Source: Azoarcus indigens (GTDB lineage Bacteria; Pseudomonadota; Gammaproteobacteria; Burkholderiales; Rhodocyclaceae). Taken from it: a stretch of DNA of 64,000 bases. Where the stretch lies: positions 1 to 64,000 of the forward strand of contig NZ_SNVV01000026.1 of assembly GCF_004361735.1 (NCBI RefSeq). The letters run 5' to 3'. The notes below the pieces were generated by a model. That model was given only the letters and a program-made list of their open reading frames with translations, was not told the DNA's origin and did no database searches. A program made the translations under genes and the position numbers. Shown here piece by piece: positions 18,589 to 27,390 of the stretch (its first letter is position 1; the number at the start of each line of letters is the position of its first letter).

Positions 18589-19944
18589 CTACAAGGTCTC
18601 GCGCAGTTTCAGGCCGGAGAGGATGCGCCGGGCCAGTGCCTCGTAATCACCATCGAAATGGTGGCCGCCGGTGGTGCGGACGATCTCCGCCCGCCTGTCC
18701 AGCAAAGTGCAGGCGGCTTCGTCGTCATCCTGGCCGTAGAAGCACTGCAGGCGGCGGGGATCGATGCGGGCGGCCTCCGGCAGGGTGGGCAGCGCATCGC
18801 TCTGCTGCCGCTCCAGCCAGCCGGAAACGGTCACCTCGAAGTCGGCGCTGGCGGAGAAACCCAGCAGGGAGACTTGCACCACGCTCGCCCGCAGCGCGGC
18901 CGGCAGGCGGTTGTACAGCGCCGGCATCACGTCGGCACCGAAGGAGAAGCCGATCAGGGCCACCCGCCGCGCACCCCACTTGGCCTGATAGGTCTGGATG
19001 ATGCGCGCCAGGTCATGCGCGCTCTGCTCCGGCGAGCGCCTGGACCAGAAGTAGCGCAGCACATCCACGCCAACCACCGACAGCCCGTCGCGCTGCAGCA
19101 GCGCGGCGACATCCTTGTCCAGATCCCGCCAGCCGCCGTCGCCGGAATAGAGCACCGCGAAGGTGTCGCCCCCCTGCTCCACCGGCAGCTCGATCAGCGG
19201 CAGGTCCGCCAGCGCGTCGTTGGCGGCATGGCCGTCCGCGCCGTGGCCGCCCACGATGGCCTGCTGCAGCACCACCCAGGGCGCAGCATTGGACGCAGCG
19301 ACATGGACATCCTGCCGGCCGCGCGCCAGCGTCACCGCATAGGCACGATCCGCCGGCTCCGCCTGGGCGCTCAGATGCAGCTCGACACCATAGGGCAGCG
19401 GCGGCGGTGGCAGGCGGTAGCTGCCCTGCTCCACCGTACCCCCGCACATGGGTTTGCCGGCCGGCAGCCGCGCTGGGGCGTCCACCGCCACTACGCGGGC
19501 AATGGTGGCCGCGCCGGCTTGCCCGGCCACACCCAGCGCCATCGCGCCGCCGGCCTGCACCCCGGCGAGGACGGGAAAGTGATAGCGCTGGGTACCGGCT
19601 TGGCGCTGCAGGCGATGGCTGAGCGCCTCGATCTCGCCGATCAGCGTCACGCAGGCATCCTTGCGGACGGCCATGCGTTTCAGCGTGGCAGCCAGATCCA
19701 CACCCATCACGGCGAAACCCTGTTCCGCCAGCGCCTTCGCGGCCTCCTGCTCCTGCGCGCCCCAGCCGGCGGCGTCGGAGAACAGCACCACCGCGCCGCC
19801 GGGGGCAGACTTCGGCAGTACGGTGAGCGGGTTGCCAATCAGGGGGCCGCTGTCCGCCGCAGCTGCCGCCGCACTTGCCGCCGCAATGCTGCAACCCAGC
19901 GCAAGGACAAGCGCGTGCAGCGCTTTCGAATGCTTCACGCTCAT
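18589..19944 (-). CDS. acvB: AcvB/VirJ family lysyl-phosphatidylglycerol hydrolase
   Basis: Periplasmic alpha/beta hydrolase family; the Agrobacterium member AcvB removes lysine from lysyl-phosphatidylglycerol made by the MprF homologue LpiA. The 451-residue protein has a Sec signal peptide (hydrophobic run to about residue 30, ending ASAAAAA). An N-terminal VirJ-like half is followed by the conserved C-terminal half, with YSGDGGWRDLDKDVA and the nucleophile motif GFSFGAD, and a late GGHHFDGDY that supplies the histidine. Its ATG overlaps the mprF stop by four bases (ATGA), so the two are translated together, as in the lpiA-acvB operon. The two-half length fits AcvB better than the shorter VirJ. 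Confidence 0.88.
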   Translation of the reverse strand: MSVKHSKALHALVLALGCSIAAASAAAAAADSGPLIGNPLTVLPKSAPGGAVVLFSDAAGWGAQEQEAAKALAEQGFAVMGVDLAATLKRMAVRKDACVTLIGEIEALSHRLQRQAGTQRYHFPVLAGVQAGGAMALGVAGQAGAATIARVVAVDAPARLPAGKPMCGGTVEQGSYRLPPPPLPYGVELHLSAQAEPADRAYAVTLARGRQDVHVAASNAAPWVVLQQAIVGGHGADGHAANDALADLPLIELPVEQGGDTFAVLYSGDGGWRDLDKDVAALLQRDGLSVVGVDVLRYFWSRRSPEQSAHDLARIIQTYQAKWGARRVALIGFSFGADVMPALYNRLPAALRASVVQVSLLGFSASADFEVTVSGWLERQQSDALPTLPEAARIDPRRLQCFYGQDDDEAACTLLDRRAEIVRTTGGHHFDGDYEALARRILSGLKLRETL

Positions 19945-22529
19945 TTCCCTATCACCCCCTTCAAGCCGCCGCTGATCAGCACGGTGATGTCGGCCAGCGC
20001 CAACATCGGGTTGATGCCGCCGCTCACCGCCAGGTAGCGCGGTTGCCACTCGGGCTGGAATTTCGCCTTGAAGGCGCGCAGGCCACTGAAGTTGTAGAAG
20101 CGCTCGCCATGCTCGAACACCGCCCGGCCAACGCGGTGCCACACCGGCGCCGCCTCGCTGCCGGAAAGGCCGGAGAGCGGCGCCATGCCCAGGGTGAACC
20201 AGCCATAGCCCTCGCTCTGGAAGTGCAGGATCAACCGCAGCAGAAGCACGTCCATGACGCCGTTGGGTGCGCCCGGCAGGAAGCGCATCAGGTCGATGCT
20301 GGCCTCTTCCTTCAGCGCGGTGGTGAGCAGGGTGGCGAAGGCGACGATGCGGCCGGCCTGTCTCAGCACCGCGACCGGCTGGCTGCAGACGTAGCCCGGC
20401 TCGAACGCCCCCAGGGAGAAGCGCTTCTCCCTGACCTGGTGATGCCCCATCCAGGCATCGGACACCGCCTGCAGCTCCGGCAGGATGCCCTCCACCTCCA
20501 CGGTGCCGACCACCTCGAACACCAGCCCTTCCCGTTCCGCCTTGTTCAGCGCCTGTCGCAGGTTGGCCCGCTTGGCGCCCTTGAGGTCGAAGCCGGGCAG
20601 GCTTACCCGCGCCTCTTCGCCCAGCTTGAAGGCCATCAGCCCGGCGTCCGCATACAACGCCAGCGAATCCGGCGCCACCTGATAGAAGGCCGCGCGGCCG
20701 CCCGCCTGCCGTGCCATCTCGACGAAGCGCCACACCAGGCCGGACCAGCATTCCCGCGGCCCTACCGGGTCGGACAAGGCCACCCAGGAGCGCCCTTGGC
20801 GGCCGTACATGATGAAGGCCCGGCCATCCTCCGAGAACAGCAGGCTCTTGTCGCCCATCGCCACCAGCCCGGCATCCACCCGCGGCTGAGCGGCGACGAT
20901 GCGCCGCGCCTGCGCCAGTTCCTCCGCGGTCGGCAGCGCCGATTGCCGTGCCGCTGGCCGCAGCAGGATCCAGCCTGCGCCCACGCTGGCGGTCAGCAGC
21001 ACGCCCAGCAGCGCGCGCAGGCTGCGCGGTGCCTCGCTGTAGAACTCGAACTGCCACCACAGCTCGTTGGTATAGGCCACGTCCTTGTAGACGAAGAGCA
21101 GCAGCGCCACCGCGGTGATCATCAGCGTCGCCACCGCCGCCAGCCAGCCCGGCGTCAGCGCCTGGTGCAGCAGCGAAGCCTGCCGCGAGAAAGACTTGCG
21201 CGAGGCGAGCAAGGCGGCGAACAAAGCCGCCAGCAGCAGCATCTCGCCCAACGCCAGCGCTTTCACCAATGCCAGCACCATGGACAGCGGCACGATGATG
21301 ATCGCCAGCCACCAGGCGCCATCCAGCCGGTAGACCAGGCCGCGGGCAACGATCAGCAGCACCACGCCCAGCACGCTGGCGAGAAAATGGGCGCCTTCCA
21401 CCAGCGGCAGCGGCACCGCCGCGCCCAGCAGCTCCAGTGGCTCGTCGCCCACCGGCGTCACGCCGGAGAAGATCAGCAGCGCTCCCAGCACCAGTGTGAA
21501 CGCGCCGATCAGCGGCGGCGCCAGCCGCCTGCCGGCGCGCAGCGCGGCGTGCGCCAGCGGGCTGGCCGCGGCACGGCGCGCCTCCAGCGCGGTGATCAGC
21601 AGCACCGCCAGCGCCAGCGGCACCAGGTGATAGATCACCCGGTACAACACCAGCGCGCCCAGCACCTTCTCCGGCGCCACCTGGGACGACAGCGCGGCCA
21701 CGATCACCGTCTCGAATACGCCCAGCCCCGCCGGCACATGGCTGAGCACGCCCAGCCCTATCGCCACCGCATACACCGCGATGAAGGCCGGCAGGCTGAT
21801 GCTGTCCCCCGGCAGCAGCACCCACAGCGCCGCCGCCGAGGCGGACACATCCACCGCGGTGGCGAAGAACTGGCGCAGGATCAGCCGCCGCGAGGGCAGG
21901 CGCAGCTCATGCCCGAACAGGCGCAGCGCGCGCCCCTGGCCAACGACGAAGCACAAGCCGGCCAGCAGCGCGACGATCAGGCCGCCCAGCAGTTGCAGCG
22001 CCTGCGGCGGCAACGGCAGCATGGGGAAATCCCGCGCGGCGGCGATCAGCCCCAGCCCGGCCATGCCCGCCAGCCCGAAGCCGAAGGCCAGGCTGACGAA
22101 GGCGATGATGCGCGCCACCTCGTCCGGCTCCACGCCGTGCGGAGTGTAGAAACGGTAGCGGATGGCGCCGGCGGTCAGCGGGCCGAAGCCGGCGGTATTG
22201 CCGACCGCGTAGGCGCAGAAGGAGGTGAGCGCCACCGCCACCTTGGGCGGCTTGCGGCCGACGAACTCCAGGGCGCCCAGGTCATACACGGTGAGCGCGG
22301 CAAAGCTGAGGATGGTGCAGACCAGCGCAGCGGCAATCGCCGTCAGCGGCACCGCGTCCAGCGCAGCCTTCAGATCGGCGTAAGACACCTCGCCCATGAG
22401 GTGGCTGAAGGCAAACCAGGCCAGCGCAAGCACCAGCACCACGATCACCGGCAGGGCGAGCCGCCGCAGGGCGGCCACGGCGGCGGACGGCGGCGCCGAA
22501 ACATCGGCGGTGGACGAAAGCTCAGACAT
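19941..22529 (-). CDS. mprF: MprF: lysyl-phosphatidylglycerol synthase/flippase
   Basis: Transfers lysine (or alanine) from aminoacyl-tRNA to phosphatidylglycerol and moves the product to the outer leaflet, lowering negative surface charge and sensitivity to cationic peptides. The 862-residue protein has an N-terminal polytopic part with about 14 hydrophobic segments (to roughly residue 530). The C-terminal soluble DUF2156 acyltransferase part begins near residue 545 and contains DPVGPRECWSGLVWRF and RANLRQALNKAEREGL. The start chosen is the ATG of MSELSSTADV; the frame is open upstream but lacks a ribosome site. The tRNA amino acid cannot be decided from sequence. Confidence 0.92.
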   Translation of the reverse strand: MSELSSTADVSAPPSAAVAALRRLALPVIVVLVLALAWFAFSHLMGEVSYADLKAALDAVPLTAIAAALVCTILSFAALTVYDLGALEFVGRKPPKVAVALTSFCAYAVGNTAGFGPLTAGAIRYRFYTPHGVEPDEVARIIAFVSLAFGFGLAGMAGLGLIAAARDFPMLPLPPQALQLLGGLIVALLAGLCFVVGQGRALRLFGHELRLPSRRLILRQFFATAVDVSASAAALWVLLPGDSISLPAFIAVYAVAIGLGVLSHVPAGLGVFETVIVAALSSQVAPEKVLGALVLYRVIYHLVPLALAVLLITALEARRAAASPLAHAALRAGRRLAPPLIGAFTLVLGALLIFSGVTPVGDEPLELLGAAVPLPLVEGAHFLASVLGVVLLIVARGLVYRLDGAWWLAIIIVPLSMVLALVKALALGEMLLLAALFAALLASRKSFSRQASLLHQALTPGWLAAVATLMITAVALLLFVYKDVAYTNELWWQFEFYSEAPRSLRALLGVLLTASVGAGWILLRPAARQSALPTAEELAQARRIVAAQPRVDAGLVAMGDKSLLFSEDGRAFIMYGRQGRSWVALSDPVGPRECWSGLVWRFVEMARQAGGRAAFYQVAPDSLALYADAGLMAFKLGEEARVSLPGFDLKGAKRANLRQALNKAEREGLVFEVVGTVEVEGILPELQAVSDAWMGHHQVREKRFSLGAFEPGYVCSQPVAVLRQAGRIVAFATLLTTALKEEASIDLMRFLPGAPNGVMDVLLLRLILHFQSEGYGWFTLGMAPLSGLSGSEAAPVWHRVGRAVFEHGERFYNFSGLRAFKAKFQPEWQPRYLAVSGGINPMLALADITVLISGGLKGVIGK

Positions 22530-22769
22530 TGCAGCCCGGGTTATCCGGCGAAGAAAGGCGAAGTTTAGCGACTTCGGGCAGCAGCCGCCGTGCGCCTGCC
22601 GCGCCGCCTGTCCGGAATCCTCATTGGCATAGGCCGGCCGCATCCGGCACGGCTCATGTTGCGACTCCCGGACTGGGACCGCCGGCTCACGAGCAGCGGG
22701 ACGCCCCGCAGACGCCGTGCAAGCGGCAGAAAAGGTCGGCGGGGAAACGGGCGCTGGCGGCTGGCGGGC

Positions 22770-23411
22770 TCAATCCGGCGCAGCATCGCCCAGCATGGCA
22801 CGCCGGATCTCCTGCTTCAGCCGGTCGGCATCCATCGGCTGGCCGGTGATGCGGCCTATCACTTCCTGGGCGGACAGGGCCATGGCCACCGCGCCGAAGA
22901 AACTCAGGTGGAACACCGCCGGATCGGTCTGGTGGAACACGCCGGCCTCCATCCCTTCGCGCCACAGCGGGGCGTAATGGAGGTACGCCGGCCGCAGCAG
23001 ATGCTCCACGAGGAAGTCCAGCCGCGGGCTGGGGTCGTTGATCTCCCGGCTCACCAGCATGACCACCGCCGGGCGGGCGGCAAGGCGATCCACCATGTGA
23101 TCCACCACCGCGGCCAGCCGCTGCCATACCGGCTGCGGGCCGGCGACACCGAGAGCCGAATCCTCCAGGTCTGCCTGGAATTCCAGCGCCAGCTGCTCCA
23201 CCACCGCGTACCACAGATCGGCCTTGGAGCCGAAGTGGTGGGACACCATGGACGCATCGAAGCCGGCCGCGCGGGCGATCGCACGCAGGCTCACGCCGTC
23301 GAAACCGTGGCGGGCGAAAGCGGGCAAGGCCGCCGCCAGCAGTTTTTCGCGGCAAATCGAATCCAGCCCTCTGGGACGCCCGGGGCGCCGCGGCGTATCA
23401 CATGGGTCCAT
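22770..23411 (-). CDS. TetR-family transcriptional regulator
   Basis: A 213-residue DNA-binding protein. The N-terminal TetR helix-turn-helix reads FARHGFDGVSLRAIARAAGFDASMVSHHFGSK in pieces (about 30-65); the C-terminal ligand/dimer region contains PRLDFLVEHLLRPAYLHYAPLW, resembling the CerR/DUF1956-type C-terminal domain. The ATG at 23411 gives the normal family length; the frame is open further upstream but that sequence looks non-coding. No good Shine-Dalgarno is seen. A dyad at 23495-23516 in the divergent gap to pagL is a candidate operator. It may control itself, the mprF-acvB genes about 240 bases downstream, or pagL. Confidence 0.88.
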   Translation of the reverse strand: MDPCDTPRRPGRPRGLDSICREKLLAAALPAFARHGFDGVSLRAIARAAGFDASMVSHHFGSKADLWYAVVEQLALEFQADLEDSALGVAGPQPVWQRLAAVVDHMVDRLAARPAVVMLVSREINDPSPRLDFLVEHLLRPAYLHYAPLWREGMEAGVFHQTDPAVFHLSFFGAVAMALSAQEVIGRITGQPMDADRLKQEIRRAMLGDAAPD

Positions 23412-23494
23412 GGCGGCGGCAACACTACCACGGGTGCCCGGAGGCGCGAACCGTTGCGAACACGCAACCGCCGTCACCCAGCGATGATTGACCG

Positions 23495-23516
23495 TTATCC
23501 AACGTGCGCTGGATAA
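23495..23516. promoter_or_regulatory. Dyad operator candidate between tetR and pagL
   Basis: TTATCCA-N8-TGGATAA is a perfect 7-base inverted repeat. It is AT-rich against a GC-rich background and lies 84 bases upstream of the TetR start, which fits an autoregulatory TetR site. The gap continues to the pagL start at 23774 without another recognisable gene. Confidence 0.6.
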
Positions 23517-23773
23517 TCGCCCAAGCTTCATATCCTGCGCCCCGCGGGCCTCCTGCGGACCGAACCGAAATGGAGACCCGCATGCCTCATCTGCCCGCCG
23601 GCGTCCTGCGCCTTTCCGGCCAGCCCGGGAGCCCCGGCCCGCATCGCGGCGCCACCCGGCTCTCCCTGCAACACCAGAACGACAAGATATTCTCCCGCTC
23701 TGCCAACGCCGGCCCGGCGACCCACGCCGGTCAGGCAATACCCGGTTCAACCCTCCCCTTCCAGGAATCGACC

Positions 23774-24376
23774 ATGTACCCTGCCTCCCCCCGCATCTGC
23801 TCGTCCTCCGCCTCACGCCGCCGGTCCCCCTCCCTCTCCCGCCAACTTGCCTCCCTCGCCGCCGGCGCGGTGCTGGGACTGGCAGTCGCGCCCCTCGCCC
23901 ATGCCGAGGACGACGGTCCGGAGATCATCCTGCGCTACGGTGAGTCCGGCCAGCACTACGAACGCAGCGGCATCGGCTTCCGCTTCTCGCCAGTGTGGTC
24001 GGACGACTGGGGCAACTGGAAGGCGACGCTGCGGCCTGAACTGGAGCTGAGCCAGATGCATTACTCCGGCAGCAAGAACGGCCCCAACGATCTCACCCAG
24101 GGCGGCGCCATCGCGGTGTTCCGGGTGCATTACGGCAGCGCCGCCATCCGTCCCTATTTCGAGGCAGGCCTGGGTGCCGGCCTGTTCAGCCAGAGCAAGC
24201 TGGGGGCCAAGGAGTTCTCCACCCACTTCCAGTTCTCCGAGCACCTCGGCGCAGGCCTGGAGTTTGCAAAGCGCTGGTACGCCGGCTACCAGTTCTCGCA
24301 CTACTCCAACGCCGACATCGAGCTTCCGAACGACGGCATCGACCTGCACCAGATCATGGTCGGCCTGCGCTTCTGA
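23774..24376 (+). CDS. pagL: PagL-type lipid A 3-O-deacylase
   Basis: Outer-membrane beta-barrel enzyme that removes the 3-O acyl chain of lipid A. The 200-residue protein starts with an arginine- and serine-rich leader and hydrophobic run ending LAHAE, a signal peptide. The C-terminal part has alternating aromatic strands, the family motif FSHYSNADIELPNDGID and the terminal aromatic of VGLRF. The His and Ser of HYSN are the catalytic pair. The position of the catalytic Glu140 of Pseudomonas PagL (PNDGIE) appears to hold Asp here (PNDGID). The start chosen is the ATG at 23774 behind AGGA; upstream in-frame codons lack a signal-peptide-like beginning. It probably forms an operon with the next gene, 33 bases away. 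Confidence 0.85.
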   Translation: MYPASPRICSSSASRRRSPSLSRQLASLAAGAVLGLAVAPLAHAEDDGPEIILRYGESGQHYERSGIGFRFSPVWSDDWGNWKATLRPELELSQMHYSGSKNGPNDLTQGGAIAVFRVHYGSAAIRPYFEAGLGAGLFSQSKLGAKEFSTHFQFSEHLGAGLEFAKRWYAGYQFSHYSNADIELPNDGIDLHQIMVGLRF

Positions 24377-24409
24377 TCCCCTTCCGAACCGCATAGAGGG
24401 AAACACCCC

Positions 24410-24784
24410 GTGAGCCTGGACCCCGACACGCCCTTCGCGCTTTACCAGACCCATCTCGAACTCATCCTGCGCCTGGGCAACCTGGTGCAGGAAGGCAGCC
24501 GCCGCCTGCTGAGCGACAGCCGGCGCTCCATCGACCGCGTCGCCGCCGCGCAGCGCAGCGAGACCAGGCGCATCCAGGAAGCCCGTGACTGGCAGGACCT
24601 GCAGGCGGCCTCGACCACCTTCGCCGCCGATGCGCTGGCCCGGCAAGCGGAAGATTTCCACCGCTTCGCCGAGCATGCGGTGGCCAGCCAGCTGGAATTC
24701 GCCGGCCATCTGGGCGAGGCCCTGGCCGAGTGGCAGCGCGCCACCACCGGCATCCTGCGGGCCAACCTGCGCACCGGGGCCTGA
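24410..24784 (+). CDS. Phasin-like protein
   Basis: A 124-residue, mostly helical, charged protein starting at GTG behind GAGGGA. The stretch from FALYQTHLELILRLGNLVQEG to QLEFAGHLGEALAEW resembles phasin-family (Phasin_2) proteins, which coat polyhydroxyalkanoate granules or act as small amphipathic scaffolds. No signal peptide or membrane segment. It follows pagL on the same strand, so a role linked to lipid or membrane surfaces is possible, but the assignment rests only on composition and pattern. Confidence 0.7.
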   Translation: MSLDPDTPFALYQTHLELILRLGNLVQEGSRRLLSDSRRSIDRVAAAQRSETRRIQEARDWQDLQAASTTFAADALARQAEDFHRFAEHAVASQLEFAGHLGEALAEWQRATTGILRANLRTGA

Positions 24785-24786
24785 TA

Positions 24787-24821
24787 CGACAACGGCCGGG
24801 CTGCACGCCCGGCCGTTGTCG
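24787..24821. terminator. Strong hairpin terminator
   Basis: A perfect 15-base stem (CGACAACGGCCGGGC) with a TGCAC loop starts two bases after the phasin-like stop codon. It has no T-run on either side. It lies between two convergent genes and probably ends transcription from the left, possibly both ways. Confidence 0.75.
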
Positions 24822-24890
24822 CAACGCCACCCGGTCCGCTCCGGCTCCAGCGGGCGTCCAGCAGCACGCCCGCCTGGCGCCCGCAGCGAA

Positions 24891-25889
24891 TCAGAACACC
24901 CCTTCCAACTCCCGCGTCTGCCCCCCGCCGGCACGCGCGCCTTCCGCACTCGCCTTGGCGAAGCTGCATTCCGACTCCACCGAGCAGCCGGTGAGCAGCG
25001 GGCAGTTGGAGAACAGTTCCACCACCCAATCGACGAAAGCGCGCACCTTGGGCGACAGGTGGCGGTTGTGCAGATACACCACCGAGAGCGGCATCGGCGC
25101 CGGCTGCCACTGCGGCAGCACCTCGCGCAGCGCGCCGGATTCCAGGTGCGGCAACACCATGTAGCGCGGCGCCTGGATGAGACCGAAGCCCTGCAAGCCG
25201 CAGGCGACATAGGCATCGGCATCATTCACCGACACCACGCTGTTGCCCTTGATCTCCACCGGCTCGCCATCGACCATGAAATCCCAGGGGCAGACCTTGT
25301 CGTTGGCCAGGAAGTAATTCACTGCGTAATGCTGGGAGAGATCGTCCAGCGTGCGCGGCGTACCGTAGCACTGCAGGTATTCCGGCGAGGCGCAGGTCAC
25401 GCAGGGCACCAGGCCGATGCGGCGCGCCACCAGGCTGGAGTCCTCCAGCTCGCCCTTGCGGATGGCGCAGTCCACCGCGTCCGCCACCATGTCCACCGGC
25501 CGGTCCGTCATGCCGATCACTAGTTCCACGTCGGGGTAGCGATGATGGAACTCGCATAGCCGCGGCAGCAGCACCTGACGGCCGATGGAGGCTGGCACGT
25601 CCACCCGCAGGCGGCCACGCGGGCTGCTGGCGGCGTGGCGCAGCGAGGCCTCGGTTTCCTCCACGTCGGCCAGGATGCGCACGCAACGCTCGTAGTAGGA
25701 CGCGCCGTCCGGCGTCAGGCTCAAGCGCCGTGTGCTGCGGTTGAGCAGGCGCACCTGCAGCAGCTTCTCCAGGTTCTGGATGGTGGTGGTGACGGTGGCC
25801 CGCGGCAGCCCGAGGCTGTCGGCCGCGCGCGAGAAGCTGTTCGCATCTACCACGCGCGTGAACACCTGCATTGCCTGAAAACGATCCAT
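24891..25889 (-). CDS. LysR-family regulator, divergent from RND efflux operon
   Basis: A 332-residue LysR regulator. The N-terminal winged helix-turn-helix spans about residues 1-60 (MDRFQAMQVFTRVVDANSFS, then AADSLGLPRATVTTTIQNLE); the effector domain follows (RGRLRVDVPASIG onward). The ATG at 25889 has GAGGAG seven bases upstream; the in-frame extension to 25940 is unlikely. It belongs to the large AaeR/DsdC-like LysR clade rather than the MexT clade, whose N-terminus differs. Its divergent position makes it the likely regulator of the efflux genes, with the palindrome at 25964-25979 as a possible binding site. The last 25 residues, rich in Ala, Gly and Glu, extend past the usual end. Confidence 0.92.
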   Translation of the reverse strand: MDRFQAMQVFTRVVDANSFSRAADSLGLPRATVTTTIQNLEKLLQVRLLNRSTRRLSLTPDGASYYERCVRILADVEETEASLRHAASSPRGRLRVDVPASIGRQVLLPRLCEFHHRYPDVELVIGMTDRPVDMVADAVDCAIRKGELEDSSLVARRIGLVPCVTCASPEYLQCYGTPRTLDDLSQHYAVNYFLANDKVCPWDFMVDGEPVEIKGNSVVSVNDADAYVACGLQGFGLIQAPRYMVLPHLESGALREVLPQWQPAPMPLSVVYLHNRHLSPKVRAFVDWVVELFSNCPLLTGCSVESECSFAKASAEGARAGGGQTRELEGVF

Positions 25890-25963
25890 GGATGGCTCCT
25901 CTCGCTGATCCGCTGCCGAATTATCCGCCAAGTTCGCCAATGATTATTCGCCGACCGTAAATA

Positions 25964-25979
25964 GTGTTTCCGGAAACAC
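25964..25979. promoter_or_regulatory. Perfect 16-base palindrome, operator candidate
   Basis: GTGTTTCCGGAAACAC reads the same on both strands and is flanked by TAAATA on the left and CACATTTA on the right, extending the symmetry imperfectly. It lies in the AT-rich divergent gap between the LysR gene and the RND adaptor. Two nearby near-copies of TTATYCGCC (25920-25952) may be further protein-binding elements. Confidence 0.6.
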
Positions 25980-26195
25980 CACATTTATCCGCGCGAGAAA
26001 ACATCCCACCATTGATGCACTGCGGCAGAAATGCAGCTTGAATCCGCGCCCCGGAACCGGCGCGCTCTCCCACCTGCCGCCTCCGACTTCCTGCATCCGT
26101 TCCGGCCACCGCGGTGGCCGTCATCACAAAACGCTTTCAAGAACCCATCGGCCAGCCTCCCGAGGCCAGGCCGACCCCGACAGGAGCCGCATCAA

Positions 26196-27380
26196 ATGTC
26201 GCGTAACCGCAAACCCTATGTCCTGGCGAGCATGGTCGCCGTCGTTCTCGCCCTCGGCGGAGGTTTCGCCACCCTGCGCAGTCAGGACGGCAAGGCCGTC
26301 GCCGCCGAAGGCGCGCCCGCCAGCACGGTGGATGTCGCCGCCGTGGCCGAGCAGCGCATCACCGACTGGCAGCAGTATTCCGGCCGGCTGGAGGCGGTGG
26401 AGCGGGTAGAGATCCGCCCCCGCGTGTCCGGCACCATCACCGAGGTGCATTTCCGCGATGGCAGCCTGGTGAAGAAAGGCGACCCGCTGTTCACCATAGA
26501 CCCCCGCCCCTACGCCGCCGAGGTGGAGCGCGCCCGCGCCCAGCTCGCCGCGGCGGAAACCCGCGCCGCCTACACTGCCAACGAACTGGCGCGCGGCGAG
26601 CGCCTGCTGGCCGACAACGCCATCGCCCGCCGCGATTACGACGAGAAGCAGAACGCCGCCCGCGAAGCCGAGGCCAACCGCCTGGCCGCCCGCGCGGCGC
26701 TGGAAGCGGCGCGGCTCAACCTGGAATACACCCGCATCACCGCGCCGGTGGCCGGCCGGGTGTCGCGCGCCGAGGTCACCCTGGGCAACGTCGTCGCCGC
26801 CGGGCCGGCCTCTCCGGCGCTGACCACGCTGGTGTCGGTGGACCGCCTGTATGCCGCCTTCGACGTGGACGAGCAGAGCTTCCTCCGCGTCATCAACGAC
26901 GGCAAGGGCGGCGCCGGCGTGCCGGTGCAGCTGGGCCTGGCCAACGAGGAGGGCTATTCCCGCAGCGGCAAGGTAAGCTCCATCGACAACCGCATGGATA
27001 CCTCCTCCGGCACCATCCGCGTGCGGGCGGTGTTCGACAACCCGGACGGCCGCCTGCTGCCCGGGCTCTACGCCCGCATCCGCCTGGGCGGCGCCACCCA
27101 GCGCGACGCCATCCTGATCGACGAGAAGGCCGTCGGCACCGACCAGGCCAAGCGCTTCGTGCTGGTGGTGAACGACAGCAACCAGACCGCCTACCGCGAG
27201 GTGAAGCTGGGCGCGGTGCATGAAGGCCTGCGCATCGTCGAACATGGCCTGCAGCCGGGCGACCGCATCGTGGTGAACGGCCTGCAGCACACCCGTCCGG
27301 GCCAGGCCATCACCCCCAATCTCGTCTCCATGTCGGCCCCGGCAGCCACCGGCAACGCCAAGCTGGCCGACAACCGCTGA
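26196..27380 (+). CDS. RND efflux periplasmic adaptor (MexE/BpeE-like)
   Basis: Membrane fusion protein linking the inner-membrane pump to the outer-membrane channel. The 394-residue protein has an N-terminal membrane anchor or signal (about 9-27) and the first lipoyl half (about 60-100, EIRPRVSGTITEVHFRDGSLVKKGD). A helical hairpin (about 105-170) carries repeated Ala/Glu/Arg residues, followed by the second lipoyl half (TRITAPVAGRVSRAEVTLGNVV), the beta-barrel and the membrane-proximal domain. There is no lipobox cysteine. The ATG has CAGGAG 11 bases upstream. It is followed after 10 bases by the pump gene. Confidence 0.93.
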   Translation: MSRNRKPYVLASMVAVVLALGGGFATLRSQDGKAVAAEGAPASTVDVAAVAEQRITDWQQYSGRLEAVERVEIRPRVSGTITEVHFRDGSLVKKGDPLFTIDPRPYAAEVERARAQLAAAETRAAYTANELARGERLLADNAIARRDYDEKQNAAREAEANRLAARAALEAARLNLEYTRITAPVAGRVSRAEVTLGNVVAAGPASPALTTLVSVDRLYAAFDVDEQSFLRVINDGKGGAGVPVQLGLANEEGYSRSGKVSSIDNRMDTSSGTIRVRAVFDNPDGRLLPGLYARIRLGGATQRDAILIDEKAVGTDQAKRFVLVVNDSNQTAYREVKLGAVHEGLRIVEHGLQPGDRIVVNGLQHTRPGQAITPNLVSMSAPAATGNAKLADNR

Positions 27381-27390
27381 GCTCCCCGCC

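Noticed and set aside
18589-21825. Minus-strand frame of 1078 codons as one large protein.
   Set aside because: The upstream part overlaps mprF in another frame; the signal peptide and ATGA overlap at 19944 mark the true acvB start.
25917-25960. CRISPR-like short repeats (TTATYCGCC).
   Set aside because: Only two to three imperfect short copies with no regular spacers; more likely regulator sites.
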